Shown: one piece after another, positions 32,818 to 42,000 of the stretch
Layout of the letters: the number at the start of each line of letters is the position of its first letter
Position numbering within the stretch: position 1 is the first letter of the stretch
Notes under the pieces: generated by a model
Told to the model about the DNA's origin: nothing
Databases searched by the model: none
The model's input: the letters and a program-made list of their open reading frames with translations, nothing else
NCBI GenBank assembly: GCA_947626795.1
Contig: CANQTH010000017.1
Span: 1-43,451, forward strand
Direction of reading: 5' to 3'
DNA from: an uncultured Lachnospiraceae bacterium
Lineage (GTDB): Bacteria; Bacillota; Clostridia; Lachnospirales; Lachnospiraceae
Length of the DNA stretch: 43,451 nucleotides
Made by a program: the position numbers and the translations under genes

Positions 32818-34255
32818 CCCAACCGCCTTCCTCCGGGCCGTCTTCCGTTCCGCCGCCTTCTAAGTCGCCGCCAGGGCCGCCGTCGTCCTCATATCCGCCT
32901 TCCGCGTACTCATCATCCTCATATCCGCCTTCCGCGTATTCGCCTTCTTCGTATTCGCCTTCCGCGTATTCGCCTTCTTCGTATTCGCCTTCCGCGTACC
33001 CGTCGTCCTCGTATTCGCCTTCCGCGTACCCGTCGTCCCCGTATTCGCCTTCCGCATAGCCGTCGTCCCCGTATTCGCCTTCCGCGTACCCGTCTTCTCC
33101 GTATTCGCCTTCCGCGTACCCATCGTCTTCGTACTCGCCTTCCGCATAGCCGTCATCTTCGTATTCGTCATACTCGTCATATTCTTCATAATCATTCTCA
33201 TAATCAATGAAGTCCCCGGCTTCCCTTGCCTGCGTCTCGCTCTTGATGTCGATCTTGAATCCCGTCAGCCGCGCCGCGAGCCTTGCGTTCTGTCCCTCTT
33301 TCCCAATGGCGAGGGAAAGCTGGTAATCCGGCACGACCACCTTCGCGGATTTTTCCTCCGCGTCGGCAATGACGGAGATCACCTTCGCCGGGCTTAGCGC
33401 ATTCTCGATCAGCATCGCAGCGTTGTCGCTCCAATTGATGATGTCGATCTTTTCCCCGCGCAGCTCGTTGACGATCGCATTGACCCTGACGCCGTTCACC
33501 CCGACGCACGCGCCCACCGGATCCACGTCCGGATCGTTGCTCCACACGGCGATCTTCGTCCTGCTCCCGGCTTCCCTCGAAATGCTCTTGATCTCGACGA
33601 TCCCGTCCTTCACCTCGGTCACTTCCGACTCAAACAGCCGCTTCACCAATTCCGGATGCGTCCGGGACACCAGGATCTTCGGCCCCTTGGACGTGGGCTT
33701 CACCTCAATGATATAGACTTTGATGCGCTCCGTCGGCTTGAACGACTCCGTCCTCACCTGCTCGTTCTCCGTCAGGATCGCGTCCACCTTCCCCAAGTTG
33801 ACGCTGATGTTCCGCCCGATGTGGCGCTGCACGATGCCCGTCACCACGTCCCGCTCTTTTCCAAGGTACTGGTTATACAGGATGTTCCGCTCTTCCTCGC
33901 GGATCTTCTGCAAGATCACGTTCTTGGCGTTCTGCGTGGCGATGCGCCCGAACTCCTTCGACTTCACCTCGATGTTGACGACGTCCCCCACTTCGTATAC
34001 CGGATCGATCATCTTCGCATTCCCAAGGCTGATCTCAAGCGCCGGGTCTTCCACTTCCTCGACGACGGCCTTTTCCGCATAGACGTGAAATTCGCACGTC
34101 TCCGGGTTGATGTCCACCTTGATGTTGTCCGACGTCCCGAAATGGGTCTTGCAGGCCGTGCTCAAGGAATTTTCAATTGCTTCCAGCAATGTGCTTTTGC
34201 TGATATTCTTTTCCTTTTCCAGGATATTCAACGCCTCGAATAACTCATTGTTCAT
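32810..34255 (-). CDS. nusA: Transcription termination/antitermination factor NusA with long Tyr/Asp/Glu/Gly repeat tail
   Basis: NusA binds RNA polymerase and controls pausing and termination. The N-terminal domain ([32 protein letters not shown]), the S1 domain (residues about 130-200) and two KH domains ([29 protein letters not shown] and [31 protein letters not shown]) are present, ending near residue 345 as in Gram-positive NusA. After this comes an unusual ~134-residue acidic tail, consisting of about nine copies of a ten-residue unit like [10 protein letters not shown]. Standard Gram-positive NusA is about 370-400 aa; this one has 481. It follows rimP after 177 bases that contain a truncated mobile repeat. 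Confidence 0.96.
   Translation of the reverse strand: MNNELFEALNILEKEKNISKSTLLEAIENSLSTACKTHFGTSDNIKVDINPETCEFHVYAEKAVVEEVEDPALEISLGNAKMIDPVYEVGDVVNIEVKSKEFGRIATQNAKNVILQKIREEERNILYNQYLGKERDVVTGIVQRHIGRNISVNLGKVDAILTENEQVRTESFKPTERIKVYIIEVKPTSKGPKILVSRTHPELVKRLFESEVTEVKDGIVEIKSISREAGSRTKIAVWSNDPDVDPVGACVGVNGVRVNAIVNELRGEKIDIINWSDNAAMLIENALSPAKVISVIADAEEKSAKVVVPDYQLSLAIGKEGQNARLAARLTGFKIDIKSETQAREAGDFIDYENDYEEYDEYDEYEDDGYAEGEYEDDGYAEGEYGEDGYAEGEYGDDGYAEGEYGDDGYAEGEYEDDGYAEGEYEEGEYAEGEYEEGEYAEGGYEDDEYAEGGYEDDGGPGGDLEGGGTEDGPEEGGWDE
32885..33170 (-). repeat. 30-bp tandem repeat coding the NusA tail
   Basis: About nine units of 30 bases code for [10 protein letters not shown] and close variants. 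Neighbouring units differ by only a few bases, mostly at Asp/Glu/Gly codons. It is a coding minisatellite. Confidence 0.9.
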
Positions 34256-34310
34256 TTCTTTATCCTCCCGAATCTTTTTTCTGTTCCCTAAAATTCAAGT
34301 CCCGCCCGTG

Positions 34311-34350
34311 GTAACAGTTCAGCCTTCCGGCTTCACAGTTACGGAATCCG
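34311..34350. repeat. Left end (40 bp) of the 147-bp repeat family, truncated copy C
   Basis: The first 40 bases, from GTAACAGTTCAGCC to the GGAATCCG block, match copy B exactly. After 34350 the similarity stops, so the centre and right end are missing. It lies between rimP and nusA. Confidence 0.8.
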
Positions 34351-34390
34351 GGTCTGCTCCGAATCTCTGCGCGTCCCCGCGGGGCGTTGA

Positions 34391-34442
34391 TCCGATGTGG
34401 GATCGCTTCCCGCCGCGGATGCCAGGTTTTCCTCACATCGGA
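34391..34442. promoter_or_regulatory. Hairpin at the end of rimP
   Basis: TCCGATGTG(gg) at 34391-34401 pairs with (cc)TCACATCGGA at 34431-34442; the rimP stop codon lies in one arm. There is no T run, so it may protect or partially attenuate the rimP-nusA transcript instead of ending it. Confidence 0.5.
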
Positions 34443-34903
34443 CCAAAAGACAATCGGATCAGCGCGATGCCCTTCCGTTCAAAAACCATCTCTTCCCCGC
34501 TTTCCAGCCCGAGCGTCACCGTCTCCCCGTCGTACGACTTCAAGATCCCGCAGAACTCCTTTTCTTTGCCGATCGGCTGGTACGTCTTGATCTCGATCTC
34601 CTTCCCGACGCTCCGCGCGTAGTCCTTCTCCTTCTTGAGCGGACGCCCCAGGCCGGGCGAGCTTACCTCAAAAATATAGGACTCCTCGATGAAATCCTCC
34701 TCATCGAGCAAGTCGCTCATCCTCCGGCTCACAAGCTCGCAGTCGTCCACCGTGATCCCGCCTTCCTTATCAATATATGCGCGCAGATACCATGTCCCGC
34801 CTTCCTTCACAAACTCGACGTCCACAAGCTCAAATTGATATTCTTCCATCAGCGGGAGCAGAAGCTCTTCCGTGCGCTTCTCATAGCTTTCCCTTCTCGT
34901 CAT
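34433..34903 (-). CDS. rimP: Ribosome maturation factor RimP
   Basis: 156 aa. RimP assists 30S assembly. The sequence has the family's N-terminal alpha/beta domain (LLLPLMEEYQFELVDVEFVKEGGTWYLRAYIDKEGGITVDDCELVSRRMSDLLDEEDFIEESYIFEVSSPGLGRPLKKEKDYARSVGKEIEIKTY) and the C-terminal SH3-like part ending MVFERKGIALIRLSF. The ATG at 34903 is favoured over TTG 34909, because GAAGGTG lies eight bases before it. It is the first gene of the nusA-infB operon, with a promoter at 35037-35065 and a hairpin in the leader. Confidence 0.95.
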   Translation of the reverse strand: MTRRESYEKRTEELLLPLMEEYQFELVDVEFVKEGGTWYLRAYIDKEGGITVDDCELVSRRMSDLLDEEDFIEESYIFEVSSPGLGRPLKKEKDYARSVGKEIEIKTYQPIGKEKEFCGILKSYDGETVTLGLESGEEMVFERKGIALIRLSFGPM

Positions 34904-34974
34904 CCCCAAAACACCTTCTTCCCTTTCCTTGCCGCATCCCCGCGCCGTCGGATCAGCGGGCCTTCCCGGGGATA

Positions 34975-35009
34975 CATAAAATTGAGAGTGGACGTTCGCC
35001 CACTCTCAA
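34975..35009 (-). promoter_or_regulatory. Attenuator-like hairpin in the rimP-nusA operon leader
   Basis: On the minus strand TTGAGAGTGG (35009-35000) pairs perfectly with CCACTCTCAA (34991-34982) across an eight-base loop, and is followed directly by TTTTATG. It lies about 25 bases after the predicted transcription start and 80 bases before rimP, in the right place for an intrinsic terminator that regulates the operon. Confidence 0.6.
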
Positions 35010-35036
35010 GTCTCTGATTCTCTAGTTTTCTTACAT

Positions 35037-35065
35037 ATCATAGCACTTACGCGGATAAAATGCAA
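35037..35065 (-). promoter_or_regulatory. Promoter of the rimP-nusA-infB operon
   Basis: On the minus strand TTGCAT (35065-35060) and TATGAT (35042-35037), 17 bases apart. It is divergent from the flavodoxin promoter 36 bases away. Confidence 0.7.
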
Positions 35066-35080
35066 GAAAAATTTTTCAAT

Positions 35081-35129
35081 CCGGAACTTACCGGAACTTA
35101 TTGACAATAAAATCCTAATCCGCTACAAT
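35081..35129 (+). promoter_or_regulatory. Flavodoxin promoter with tandem 10-base repeat
   Basis: TTGACA (35101-35106), 17 bases, TACAAT (35124-35129). Directly upstream are two exact tandem copies of CCGGAACTTA (35081-35100), which could be an activator or repressor site. Confidence 0.7.
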
Positions 35130-35175
35130 TCCAAATAAGGCAAATACCCTACAAACAGCAAAGGAGTTGGCTCAT

Positions 35176-35655
35176 ATGAACCGAATTTTGATCGCTTATT
35201 TTTCCGCCAGCGGCGTGACCGCGAACATGGCGCAGACATTGGCCGGGATCGTCCAGGCCGACCTCTATGAGATCGTCCCTGCCGTAAAATATACGCCGCA
35301 GGACCTGGACTGGAACGACACGGAAAGCCGCACCACCCTGGAAATGGCCGACCCGGCTTCCCGGCCCGAGATCGGAAGCGGGCCGATCGACGTCTCCCCT
35401 TATGACGTCGTGTATATCGGATTCCCGATCTGGTGGCGTTTCGCGCCGCACATCATAAATACGTTCCTGGAATCTTATGACTTCAGCGGCAAGACCATCA
35501 TCCCGTTCGCGACCTCCGGCGGCAACGACATGGGGGATTCCGTAAAAGCCCTCATCCCATCCGCGCCGGGCGCGGTCTTCAAGGAAGGGAAGCGCTTAGG
35601 CGGGACGGAGGACAAGGAAGCCTTAAAGATCTGGACGGACGGCCTGATCCTGTAA
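35176..35655 (+). CDS. Flavodoxin-family protein
   Basis: 159 aa. The start MNRILIAYFSASGVTANMAQTLA carries the FMN phosphate loop (SASGVTAN, family T/SxTGxT). YDVVYIGFPIWWRFAPHIINTFLE and KTIIPFATSGGNDMGDSVKALI are the isoalloxazine-binding loops seen in flavodoxin-like NADPH-quinone/redox proteins. The ATG at 35176 is used, with GGAG nine bases before it. It is a single-gene unit with its own promoter and a strong terminator. The physiological partner is unknown. Confidence 0.92.
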   Translation: MNRILIAYFSASGVTANMAQTLAGIVQADLYEIVPAVKYTPQDLDWNDTESRTTLEMADPASRPEIGSGPIDVSPYDVVYIGFPIWWRFAPHIINTFLESYDFSGKTIIPFATSGGNDMGDSVKALIPSAPGAVFKEGKRLGGTEDKEALKIWTDGLIL

Positions 35656-35663
35656 TACGATTC

Positions 35664-35698
35664 GGCCCTGGCCGGCATTTGCCCGGCCAGGGCCTTTT
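35664..35698 (+). terminator. Terminator after the flavodoxin gene
   Basis: GGCCCTGGCCGG (35664-35675) and CCGGCCAGGGCC (35683-35694) form a perfect 12-pair stem followed by TTTT. Confidence 0.9.
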
Positions 35699-35779
35699 CC
35701 TGCGATCCTTTGGCTCTTCCGCCATCGATCATCGCCATTTTTCCGGCATTTACCCGGCCAGAGCCTTTTCATGCGATCC
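35671..35779. repeat. Imperfect duplication of the terminator arm
   Basis: The stretch CCGGCATTTgCCCGGCCAG through GCGATCC (35673-35706) recurs, with few changes, at 35740-35779. The second copy reaches into the 3' end of the coiled-coil gene. It looks like a local duplication or a gene-conversion trace. Confidence 0.6.
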
Positions 35780-36956
35780 CGCACAGCTTGTCGACTTCAC
35801 GCAGGATCCCCTTGATCTCGCCTTCGTTCCCGGGATTGGCCTTCAAGAGCCGCCCGATCTCGCGCTTCACGCCCTGGATGTTCCCGACCTGCTCCTCCAC
35901 GGCGGCCCGCAATTTCTGGCGGCGCACCAAAAGCCCGTGCTTGACTTCCACCATCTCGCGCTTGTCCAAAAGCGCGTTCGCCTGGTAGATCCAGATCTTG
36001 GAATCGTAGAGCTGGTATCCCTGCAGTTGGCGGACCAGCCTCCCGTTCACGTACTCCAGCTCGTCGTTCGTGCGCTCGTACCGCTTTCGCTCCTCCACGG
36101 CCTCCAAATACTGCCCCCAGATATATTCCAGCTCGTACGCGTTCTTCACATGGTGCCGCTCGCAGGCATAATCCACCGCGTTCGTGATGTTGACGTACTT
36201 GAGCTTCATCCGGTTCATCAAAACGACCGCGCGGTTGATGTTCATCTGCGATCTTTTGATATCGATCTTGTCGTTCTGGGCGCGCAGCGCCAAAACCGCC
36301 CCGATCGCCCCCGCCGCCAGCACGATCGCCACAAACGGCGCCGTCACGTCGGTCTGCATCGCCATGCCTAAGATCAGCGCCATCGCAAGAGCCGCGCCAA
36401 AGCAGCCCAGCAAGATGTAGAGCAGCCTGCGCAGGATCTTCAGCTCCCGCTCCAGGCCCTCCTGGTAATAATGCCACTCTTCCTTCTCGCCTTCCAAATG
36501 CTGCATATCGCGCTTCACCATCGCCTGGTACGACTCGTTCTTTTTCAGGCGGTTGATGATCTCCGGCATCTCCTCGCTTAACTGCTCCATCTGGACGAAC
36601 TGGGCGTCCGAGATCGTCTTGGCGCGGTTTAAGTAGCTGTTCCTCGTCTCGTTCAGCGCGACGACCTTCTGCGCGGTCTCCTCGATCTGCGCGAACTCCT
36701 CTTTCGGGAGGCTCTCCAGCTTCTGGATGTCCGTCAGGTAATCCGTCACGACCTTATACTCGCGCTTCGCGTCCCCTAAGTCCCGCGCCGCGTTCAGGAT
36801 CTGCTCGCAGTACTCCCGCGCCAGGTTCTTTTCTTCCGCCTCCTTCGCCTTCGGCTCCTTTTTCCCGGCAGGCGGCTCCGGCTTCAGCCGCTCCTGCTCG
36901 TCGTATTCCAATATTTCCTCTACATATTTTGGTTTCTTTCTCCTAAATAATCCCAT
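35769..36956 (-). CDS. Coiled-coil membrane protein with central two-helix membrane hairpin
   Basis: 395 aa, family not recognised. A Lys/Glu-rich start (MGLFRRKKPKYVEEILEYDE) leads to a long helical, coiled-coil region (about residues 45-170). Two membrane segments follow (ILRRLLYILLGCFGAALAMALILG and PFVAIVLAAGAIGAVLAL, around 180-225), then a second helical region to the end. Both helical parts should face the cytoplasm. It is the last gene of the 42.6-35.8 kb operon and overlaps the TPR-like gene by 14 bases. The ATG at 36956 is chosen because the protein then starts with the basic stretch typical of such proteins; a purine-rich AGGAAAAG lies 12 bases upstream. Likely the membrane anchor of the operon's complex. 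Confidence 0.85.
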   Translation of the reverse strand: MGLFRRKKPKYVEEILEYDEQERLKPEPPAGKKEPKAKEAEEKNLAREYCEQILNAARDLGDAKREYKVVTDYLTDIQKLESLPKEEFAQIEETAQKVVALNETRNSYLNRAKTISDAQFVQMEQLSEEMPEIINRLKKNESYQAMVKRDMQHLEGEKEEWHYYQEGLERELKILRRLLYILLGCFGAALAMALILGMAMQTDVTAPFVAIVLAAGAIGAVLALRAQNDKIDIKRSQMNINRAVVLMNRMKLKYVNITNAVDYACERHHVKNAYELEYIWGQYLEAVEERKRYERTNDELEYVNGRLVRQLQGYQLYDSKIWIYQANALLDKREMVEVKHGLLVRRQKLRAAVEEQVGNIQGVKREIGRLLKANPGNEGEIKGILREVDKLCGIA

Positions 36957-37707
36957 CGCTATCACTTTTCCTGTATTCTGCCCTAAGTTCCCACAAAATA
37001 TCCTCGATCGCCTTCTCATAGCCCGCCCGGTCGCCGGACTTTTTCTTCTCCGCCAGCATCTGGAACCGCTCCAGCACGTCCGTCCCGTCCTTCGGCTGCC
37101 TTCCTTCCTGGAACGCGAGCGCTAAGAGGTAATCCACCTTGCTCTCTTCCTTCCGCCCGGCCTCGTATGCGTTCCGATAGCACTCGGCCGCCCGCCCGAA
37201 CAGCATTTGCTTGGCGTAAGCCGTCCCCATATTGTGCCAGAGGCGGCTTTGGATCTCCTCCTGCCCTTCTTCCCCGTCCGCCTGCTCCATCACCCTGCGG
37301 TACTCCAAAACGGCGGCCCGGCAGTTCCCTTCCCGCAGCAGCCTGTCCCCACGCAGCTTCGCGCGTTCCAAAGGCCCCTGATGCACCATGCGCTCCGCGA
37401 CGCGCGCCGCCTCGCCTACTTCCTCCCGGGTATGGTAGCCGCCCGCGGACAAGATCTCCCCCATGCACCAGCTTCCGCTCTTTTCCTTTGCGATCCCGTC
37501 CCGGATGCTCCCGGAAAGCTCGCGCATGCCAACGTCTGTCTCCAGCCATTGGCAGAGGCTCTCATTGAAAAAGCTCTCCTCCACCACCCCGGCGTTCTCA
37601 TAGAGATAGCAGCACAATTCCTCAAACGAATACAGCCGCATGCCCTCTTCTTCCAAAAACAGGGGACGCTCCGCTTCCTTCCCCTCGCATAACCAGATCT
37701 CTCCCAT
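36943..37707 (-). CDS. TPR-like helical protein
   Basis: 254 aa. The N-terminal part (MGEIWLCEGKEAERPLFLEE, then LYSFEELCCYLYENAGVVEESFFNESLCQWL) is a conserved-looking helical domain that I recall seeing in other Lachnospiraceae proteins. The C-terminal half has TPR-type pairs of helices (RLLREGNCRAAVLEYRRVMEQ, RLWHNMGTAYAKQMLFGRAAECYRNAYEAG). No signal peptide or membrane segment. It would mediate protein contacts, possibly with the ATPase-like protein encoded 54 bases upstream. GGGAGGG lies ten bases before the ATG. Function unknown. Confidence 0.85.
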   Translation of the reverse strand: MGEIWLCEGKEAERPLFLEEEGMRLYSFEELCCYLYENAGVVEESFFNESLCQWLETDVGMRELSGSIRDGIAKEKSGSWCMGEILSAGGYHTREEVGEAARVAERMVHQGPLERAKLRGDRLLREGNCRAAVLEYRRVMEQADGEEGQEEIQSRLWHNMGTAYAKQMLFGRAAECYRNAYEAGRKEESKVDYLLALAFQEGRQPKDGTDVLERFQMLAEKKKSGDRAGYEKAIEDILWELRAEYRKSDSDGII

Positions 37708-37761
37708 GGCCCAACTGCCCTCCCTAAGCCTTATTCCATCTCAAGACTCGCCCGCGAGCCG

Positions 37762-39003
37762 CTATTCCAGTTCATATTCCCATTCCAGGCCCGTCCCGGC
37801 GCGCAGGCCCCCGAACCCGATGTCCCGGATCTTCAGGGACAGCCTGCCTTCTTTCAGGTACAGGGAAAGGCCCAGCCTGCACCGCCTCGTCTCCGAGGGA
37901 AGCCCCGGCAGCTCCAGGCTCTCCACCCGCGCGCCCTTGCTCCCCGGCTCCCTGGCCCATACGTCCAGCGCCGCGCTCCCCTCTAACAGGATCCGCAGCT
38001 CTTTCCCGGCCTGGTGGCGGTCGCTCCCCGCCTCCGCCAGCGGGTAAAAATATGACGTATCCCCTTTTCGCACTTTTAAAAGGAGATGCTCTTTCAGCTT
38101 ATAATCGCAGAAATATACAGTCTTCGCCTCTTCCTGGCGCATGGAAAGCAGGCCCGCGTAGCACGCGCCTTTCGTATAGAGGTTCTTGCCCTGGAACGCG
38201 CGCCTTCCCCGGCACACGGCCTGCAGCGATTCCTGCATCCAGTTCCCCTCGAACCCCGTCCCGATCAGGTACACGGAAGAGACGACCTTCCCCGCGCACG
38301 CTTCCCGCACCATCTCCGAAAAAGCCGCGTCCCACTTCCCGACGTCCTCCGGCAGCTTCCCGACGCACCGTTCCTCCACCGTCGCGACCTGGGGCTTCGT
38401 CTTATGGCTGCAGGAAAGATGCTGCTCCCAGACCTCTTCCCCGTCGCAGAAAAACAGGATCACATCATGCTGCCAAAGCTCTTCCGGCTGGCTCACCGCA
38501 TACGCGTAAAAGCTCTCCCTGTAATCCTGGATGATGAGCTGGTCCTTCGACAGCCCCAGCTTTTCCGCCATCCGGCAGAGCAGCCCCACGACGCCTTCCG
38601 TCACCTTTTCCACGGAAAATACGCACTTCGTGACGGCCTTTGCGCCTCCCGCCGGGAGCGCGAGATGGAGCGTCTTGCGCAAGAATACCATCAGCAGATC
38701 CTCCGCCTGGTATTCTTTTCCCAAAAAGACCGTCTCACCCTTTTGGGCCTTATCTAAGAGATAATCCGCGTAAAGGCCTTCCCCCGTCTCCGCCATCCGG
38801 CTCGCCTCTTCCCCGAAGCACCACTGCCCCGTGACCCGCCGCTTGCAGATCGCCGTGGGGATCCGGTACAGATCCGTCCCCGCCACCGTGCTTTTCGTCT
38901 CCGGCTCCGGCAGCCCGCCGTGATAACAGCTCACCTGCGTCCACCTGCCGCCAAGTTCAATCCCTACATACCATTCGCCATCCGCCGGCCTCATCCTGTG
39001 CAT
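37762..39003 (-). CDS. Hsp70/actin-like ATPase-fold protein (DUF5716-type), function unknown
   Basis: About 413 aa. The start WYVGIELGGRWTQVSCYHGG has the layout of the Hsp70/actin phosphate-1 loop (xVGIDLGTTNSxVA). YRIPTAICKR...WCFGEEASRMAE resembles the Hsp70 segment with the P-S-V-V strand and GxxA helix. KCVFSVEKVTEGVVGLLCRMAEKLGLSKDQLIIQDYRESFYAY is the equivalent of the central helix. VILFFCDGEEVWEQ is in the place of phosphate-2, and SVYLIGTGFEGNWMQESLQAVC of the adenosine loop. The catalytic Asp-Gly-Gly pattern is degenerate, so ATPase activity is uncertain. A C-terminal ~100 residues may be a beta domain. From memory I associate it with Pfam DUF5716. Start ambiguous: GTG 39039, ATG 39003 or ATG 38994. 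It lies 48 bases after the gene for the giant scaffold. Confidence 0.8.
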   Translation of the reverse strand: MHRMRPADGEWYVGIELGGRWTQVSCYHGGLPEPETKSTVAGTDLYRIPTAICKRRVTGQWCFGEEASRMAETGEGLYADYLLDKAQKGETVFLGKEYQAEDLLMVFLRKTLHLALPAGGAKAVTKCVFSVEKVTEGVVGLLCRMAEKLGLSKDQLIIQDYRESFYAYAVSQPEELWQHDVILFFCDGEEVWEQHLSCSHKTKPQVATVEERCVGKLPEDVGKWDAAFSEMVREACAGKVVSSVYLIGTGFEGNWMQESLQAVCRGRRAFQGKNLYTKGACYAGLLSMRQEEAKTVYFCDYKLKEHLLLKVRKGDTSYFYPLAEAGSDRHQAGKELRILLEGSAALDVWAREPGSKGARVESLELPGLPSETRRCRLGLSLYLKEGRLSLKIRDIGFGGLRAGTGLEWEYELE

Positions 39004-39051
39004 CCGCCTTTGCCATTCCTTTCCTTCCCATCTTCCCACGCCCGCAGCTTC

Positions 39052-42000
39052 CTACAGGATGTGGAACCGTTCCTTCACAACCTTGTCCTTGTATCCATAA
39101 TCCCGCAGGCGTTCTAAAAGCGTGGCCTCATCCCGCATCTTCCAGCTCACCATCATGTCGTTCACCAGGTCGTAGCGGCTGCCCTGCGCGTTGTCGCAGA
39201 ACTCCTGGTTCTGGATCTGCCCGCTCTGCGTGATGACCCATTCCCCGTCCTGTTCTTCCTTGATGTAATACGGGATCTTCTCCCCATAGAACACCCGGAA
39301 GCCCTTCACAAAGATGCCGTCGTACATCTGGCGCATCTTGCATTCCACATAATCCAGCCGCCGCTCCGGCAGATAGCTGATCGCCACCCGCGTCCCGGGG
39401 GCCGTCCGGTATTCTAAGAACTGGGTATCGTAATACAGGTATTTCCCCGCCAGCTCGCCCGGCAGCTTATGGTAGAACGGAAAATAGATCCCACGCTGGA
39501 CATAGCCGCCCAGGATCCGCTCCGCCCATTCCCCGCCGCCGTCCGGCGCGCCGCTTAACGCGTACCACTTCAAGAAACCGATCCTGCAGACCTCGTTTAG
39601 CTCCTGCCCCTTTTCCAGCAGGCGCAGGATCTTTTGGAACACATGATCCGACACGACGGCATCCTTCGCGACGTACTGATGCGACATCTGCGAGAGGTAC
39701 GCCAGGATCACGTCCTCCCGTCCGTGCTTCTCCCCGTAGCTCTCAAAGATCTTTTCCATGTCCACGGAAAAATCCCCGGTATACAGAAACTGCACCAGGC
39801 ACCGTTCCTCCAGCGCATACGTATCCAGGACGAAATTGCAGGCCGCCTGCCACAGCTTGATCATGTCCTCCAGCTTCCCGTGGTAATAGCGGCACATATA
39901 AAGCAGGATGCGCTCGTTGTATTTTCCCTGGCAGAACACGTTCCGGCACAGCTCCAGCAAAAACTCATCCGGCTCCACCTGCTCTTCCAGCTCCTCTTCC
40001 TCCATCCGGCTGCAGATGACGTACACCAGCTTCTTCGGCGGTATGATGTCGCAGCCGTATGCGCGCAGCAGCTCATAAATGCGCCCGTAATGCCGCCTGC
40101 CGACCAGAAGCTCCATGATCTTCTCGCGCTCCGGCTTCTGCAGGCCCTCGAAGGACACGTTCTCCAAAAATCCGTCCAGCGCGTCCCCCGTGAAATTATG
40201 ATAATAATAAGAAACCATCTGCGGGCGCATCTCCGCCCGGTACTCGTCGCTTATGGCGTCCGAGCGCATCAATTCCTGCAGGCGCGCCAAGTCGTCCTTG
40301 GAAAACGTCTGCCAGATCTTTTTCCCGTCGAAATACTTGACCAGGAACGGGAGCTTGTCCTTCGCGCACTGCATCCCACGCTCTAAGAATTTCCCGCTGT
40401 CCATGAGCGGGCGCATCCGGATCTCCTCTTCCGGCAGGAAGCGGTTGCCCTTCGCGTCCTCGATCAGGGCCTGATACGAGCTGCTGTAAAGATTGACGTA
40501 ACCCTTCCCGTCCTTTAACGGGACGGCCTGCTCGCCCGCAAGCGGGTACTGGCGCACGATGAGATAACGCGCGTTCGGGTTCCTGCAGACGGCTTCGTGG
40601 GAAAATAAGACCTTCCCCAACGGATCCGCAAGCTCCTCCGTGATCATTTCCGGTTCCAGCACCTCCTGGTAGACCCGGGCGATGTGCCGGTCCATCCTGC
40701 CCGCCCGGAGCTGCCTTAGCGCAAATTCCTCCATCGCTTTTTTGTAATGCGGGAAGCTGCTCTTCCAGGACGCCTGGTTCTCCAGCGCGGCCTCGTAGAC
40801 CATCGCCATCTGGCGGTAAGGCAGGCTGCTGTTATAACGGAAATAGACCACGATGGGCTTGGGCATCTTTTTCATCTGCTCCGGGCCTGCGGAAAGCGCC
40901 CACGCCTCGTAGATCCCGGCAAGCCGAAGCTCTTCTTCGACGCCCTTATCGTACCATTTGAAATACGCCTCTCCGTAGCAGTTCCACTTCATGAGATAGC
41001 TGCATATCGCCTGCAGCATCTCTTTTTCCGGATATGCCTTGTAGCAGGCGTACAAGATCCTGCGCCAGATCGGGCCGCACTCTGAAATCTGCGGCACGAG
41101 CTGGCAGAACTGCTCCGCGATCTCCCGCGTGAGCGCATGGCGCTTCGCCGCCCAATTCAAGATCTTGCGCTCAAAGCGGCCGGGCTTCTTCATCAGATAC
41201 GGCTCTTTCGCGTAAAGGCGGTAAGCCTCCAGGTAAAGTGCCGGACTCTCGCCGCCCCGCCCCAACTGCTTCTCGATCGCTTCGAGCTTCCTGCCCGGAT
41301 TGTAATTCAGCTCCTCGTCCATGAACAGCAGGATCCACATCAGCAAGTTGTTCTCCCTGTATTTCTGGTAGACCTTTTTCACTTTCCCGGTCTGGCGGCT
41401 CACATACGACGGCTCCGGCTCGAACAGCGTGCAGACGTAGCGGTAATACGCATACAAAGGGGTGTCCTTGTCCACCTGGCGCTTGGGGAACTCCTTTAAC
41501 GCCCACTCCGCCTCCTGCCTCTGCCTGTTCACCAGAAAGACCTGCGCTTTCGCCAAAAGGTACCACTGGTTGTCCGGGCGCAGGACGTGAAGCTCGTCCA
41601 GCTTCTGCACCGTCAGCTTCGCCCATGCCCCCGTCACCATCTGGCGCAGCCCGAACCGGACGTACGCCTCCCCGATCTCCACCATCTTCTTCCGGATCTT
41701 TGACTCCGTCCTGTCATGCTCCTCCTGCTTTTGCAGGACGCAGATCTGCACCTGCTTTGTCTGGAACATCGTGCAGAATGTGATCCTCGCGTAATTCCTG
41801 CCTGGATGCAGCTTCTCCACGTCAATGACGTATTCCGCCGCCGCGCTGCTCCCCACAAAATCGTCCGACGTGATCCTGCTTTTTACGGGCCTCGCCCATT
41901 CGGCGTCGCTTGCCATCTCGATGGACAGATAGCCCGCCTCTTCTTTTTTCAGCGTGATCTGCTGCTTCGCGCTTTCCCGCAGCTTAGAAAACTCCCGCTC

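Noticed and set aside
32885-33170. Regular 30-base repeats that look like a CRISPR array
   Set aside because: Units are contiguous without unique spacers and code in frame for the NusA tail.
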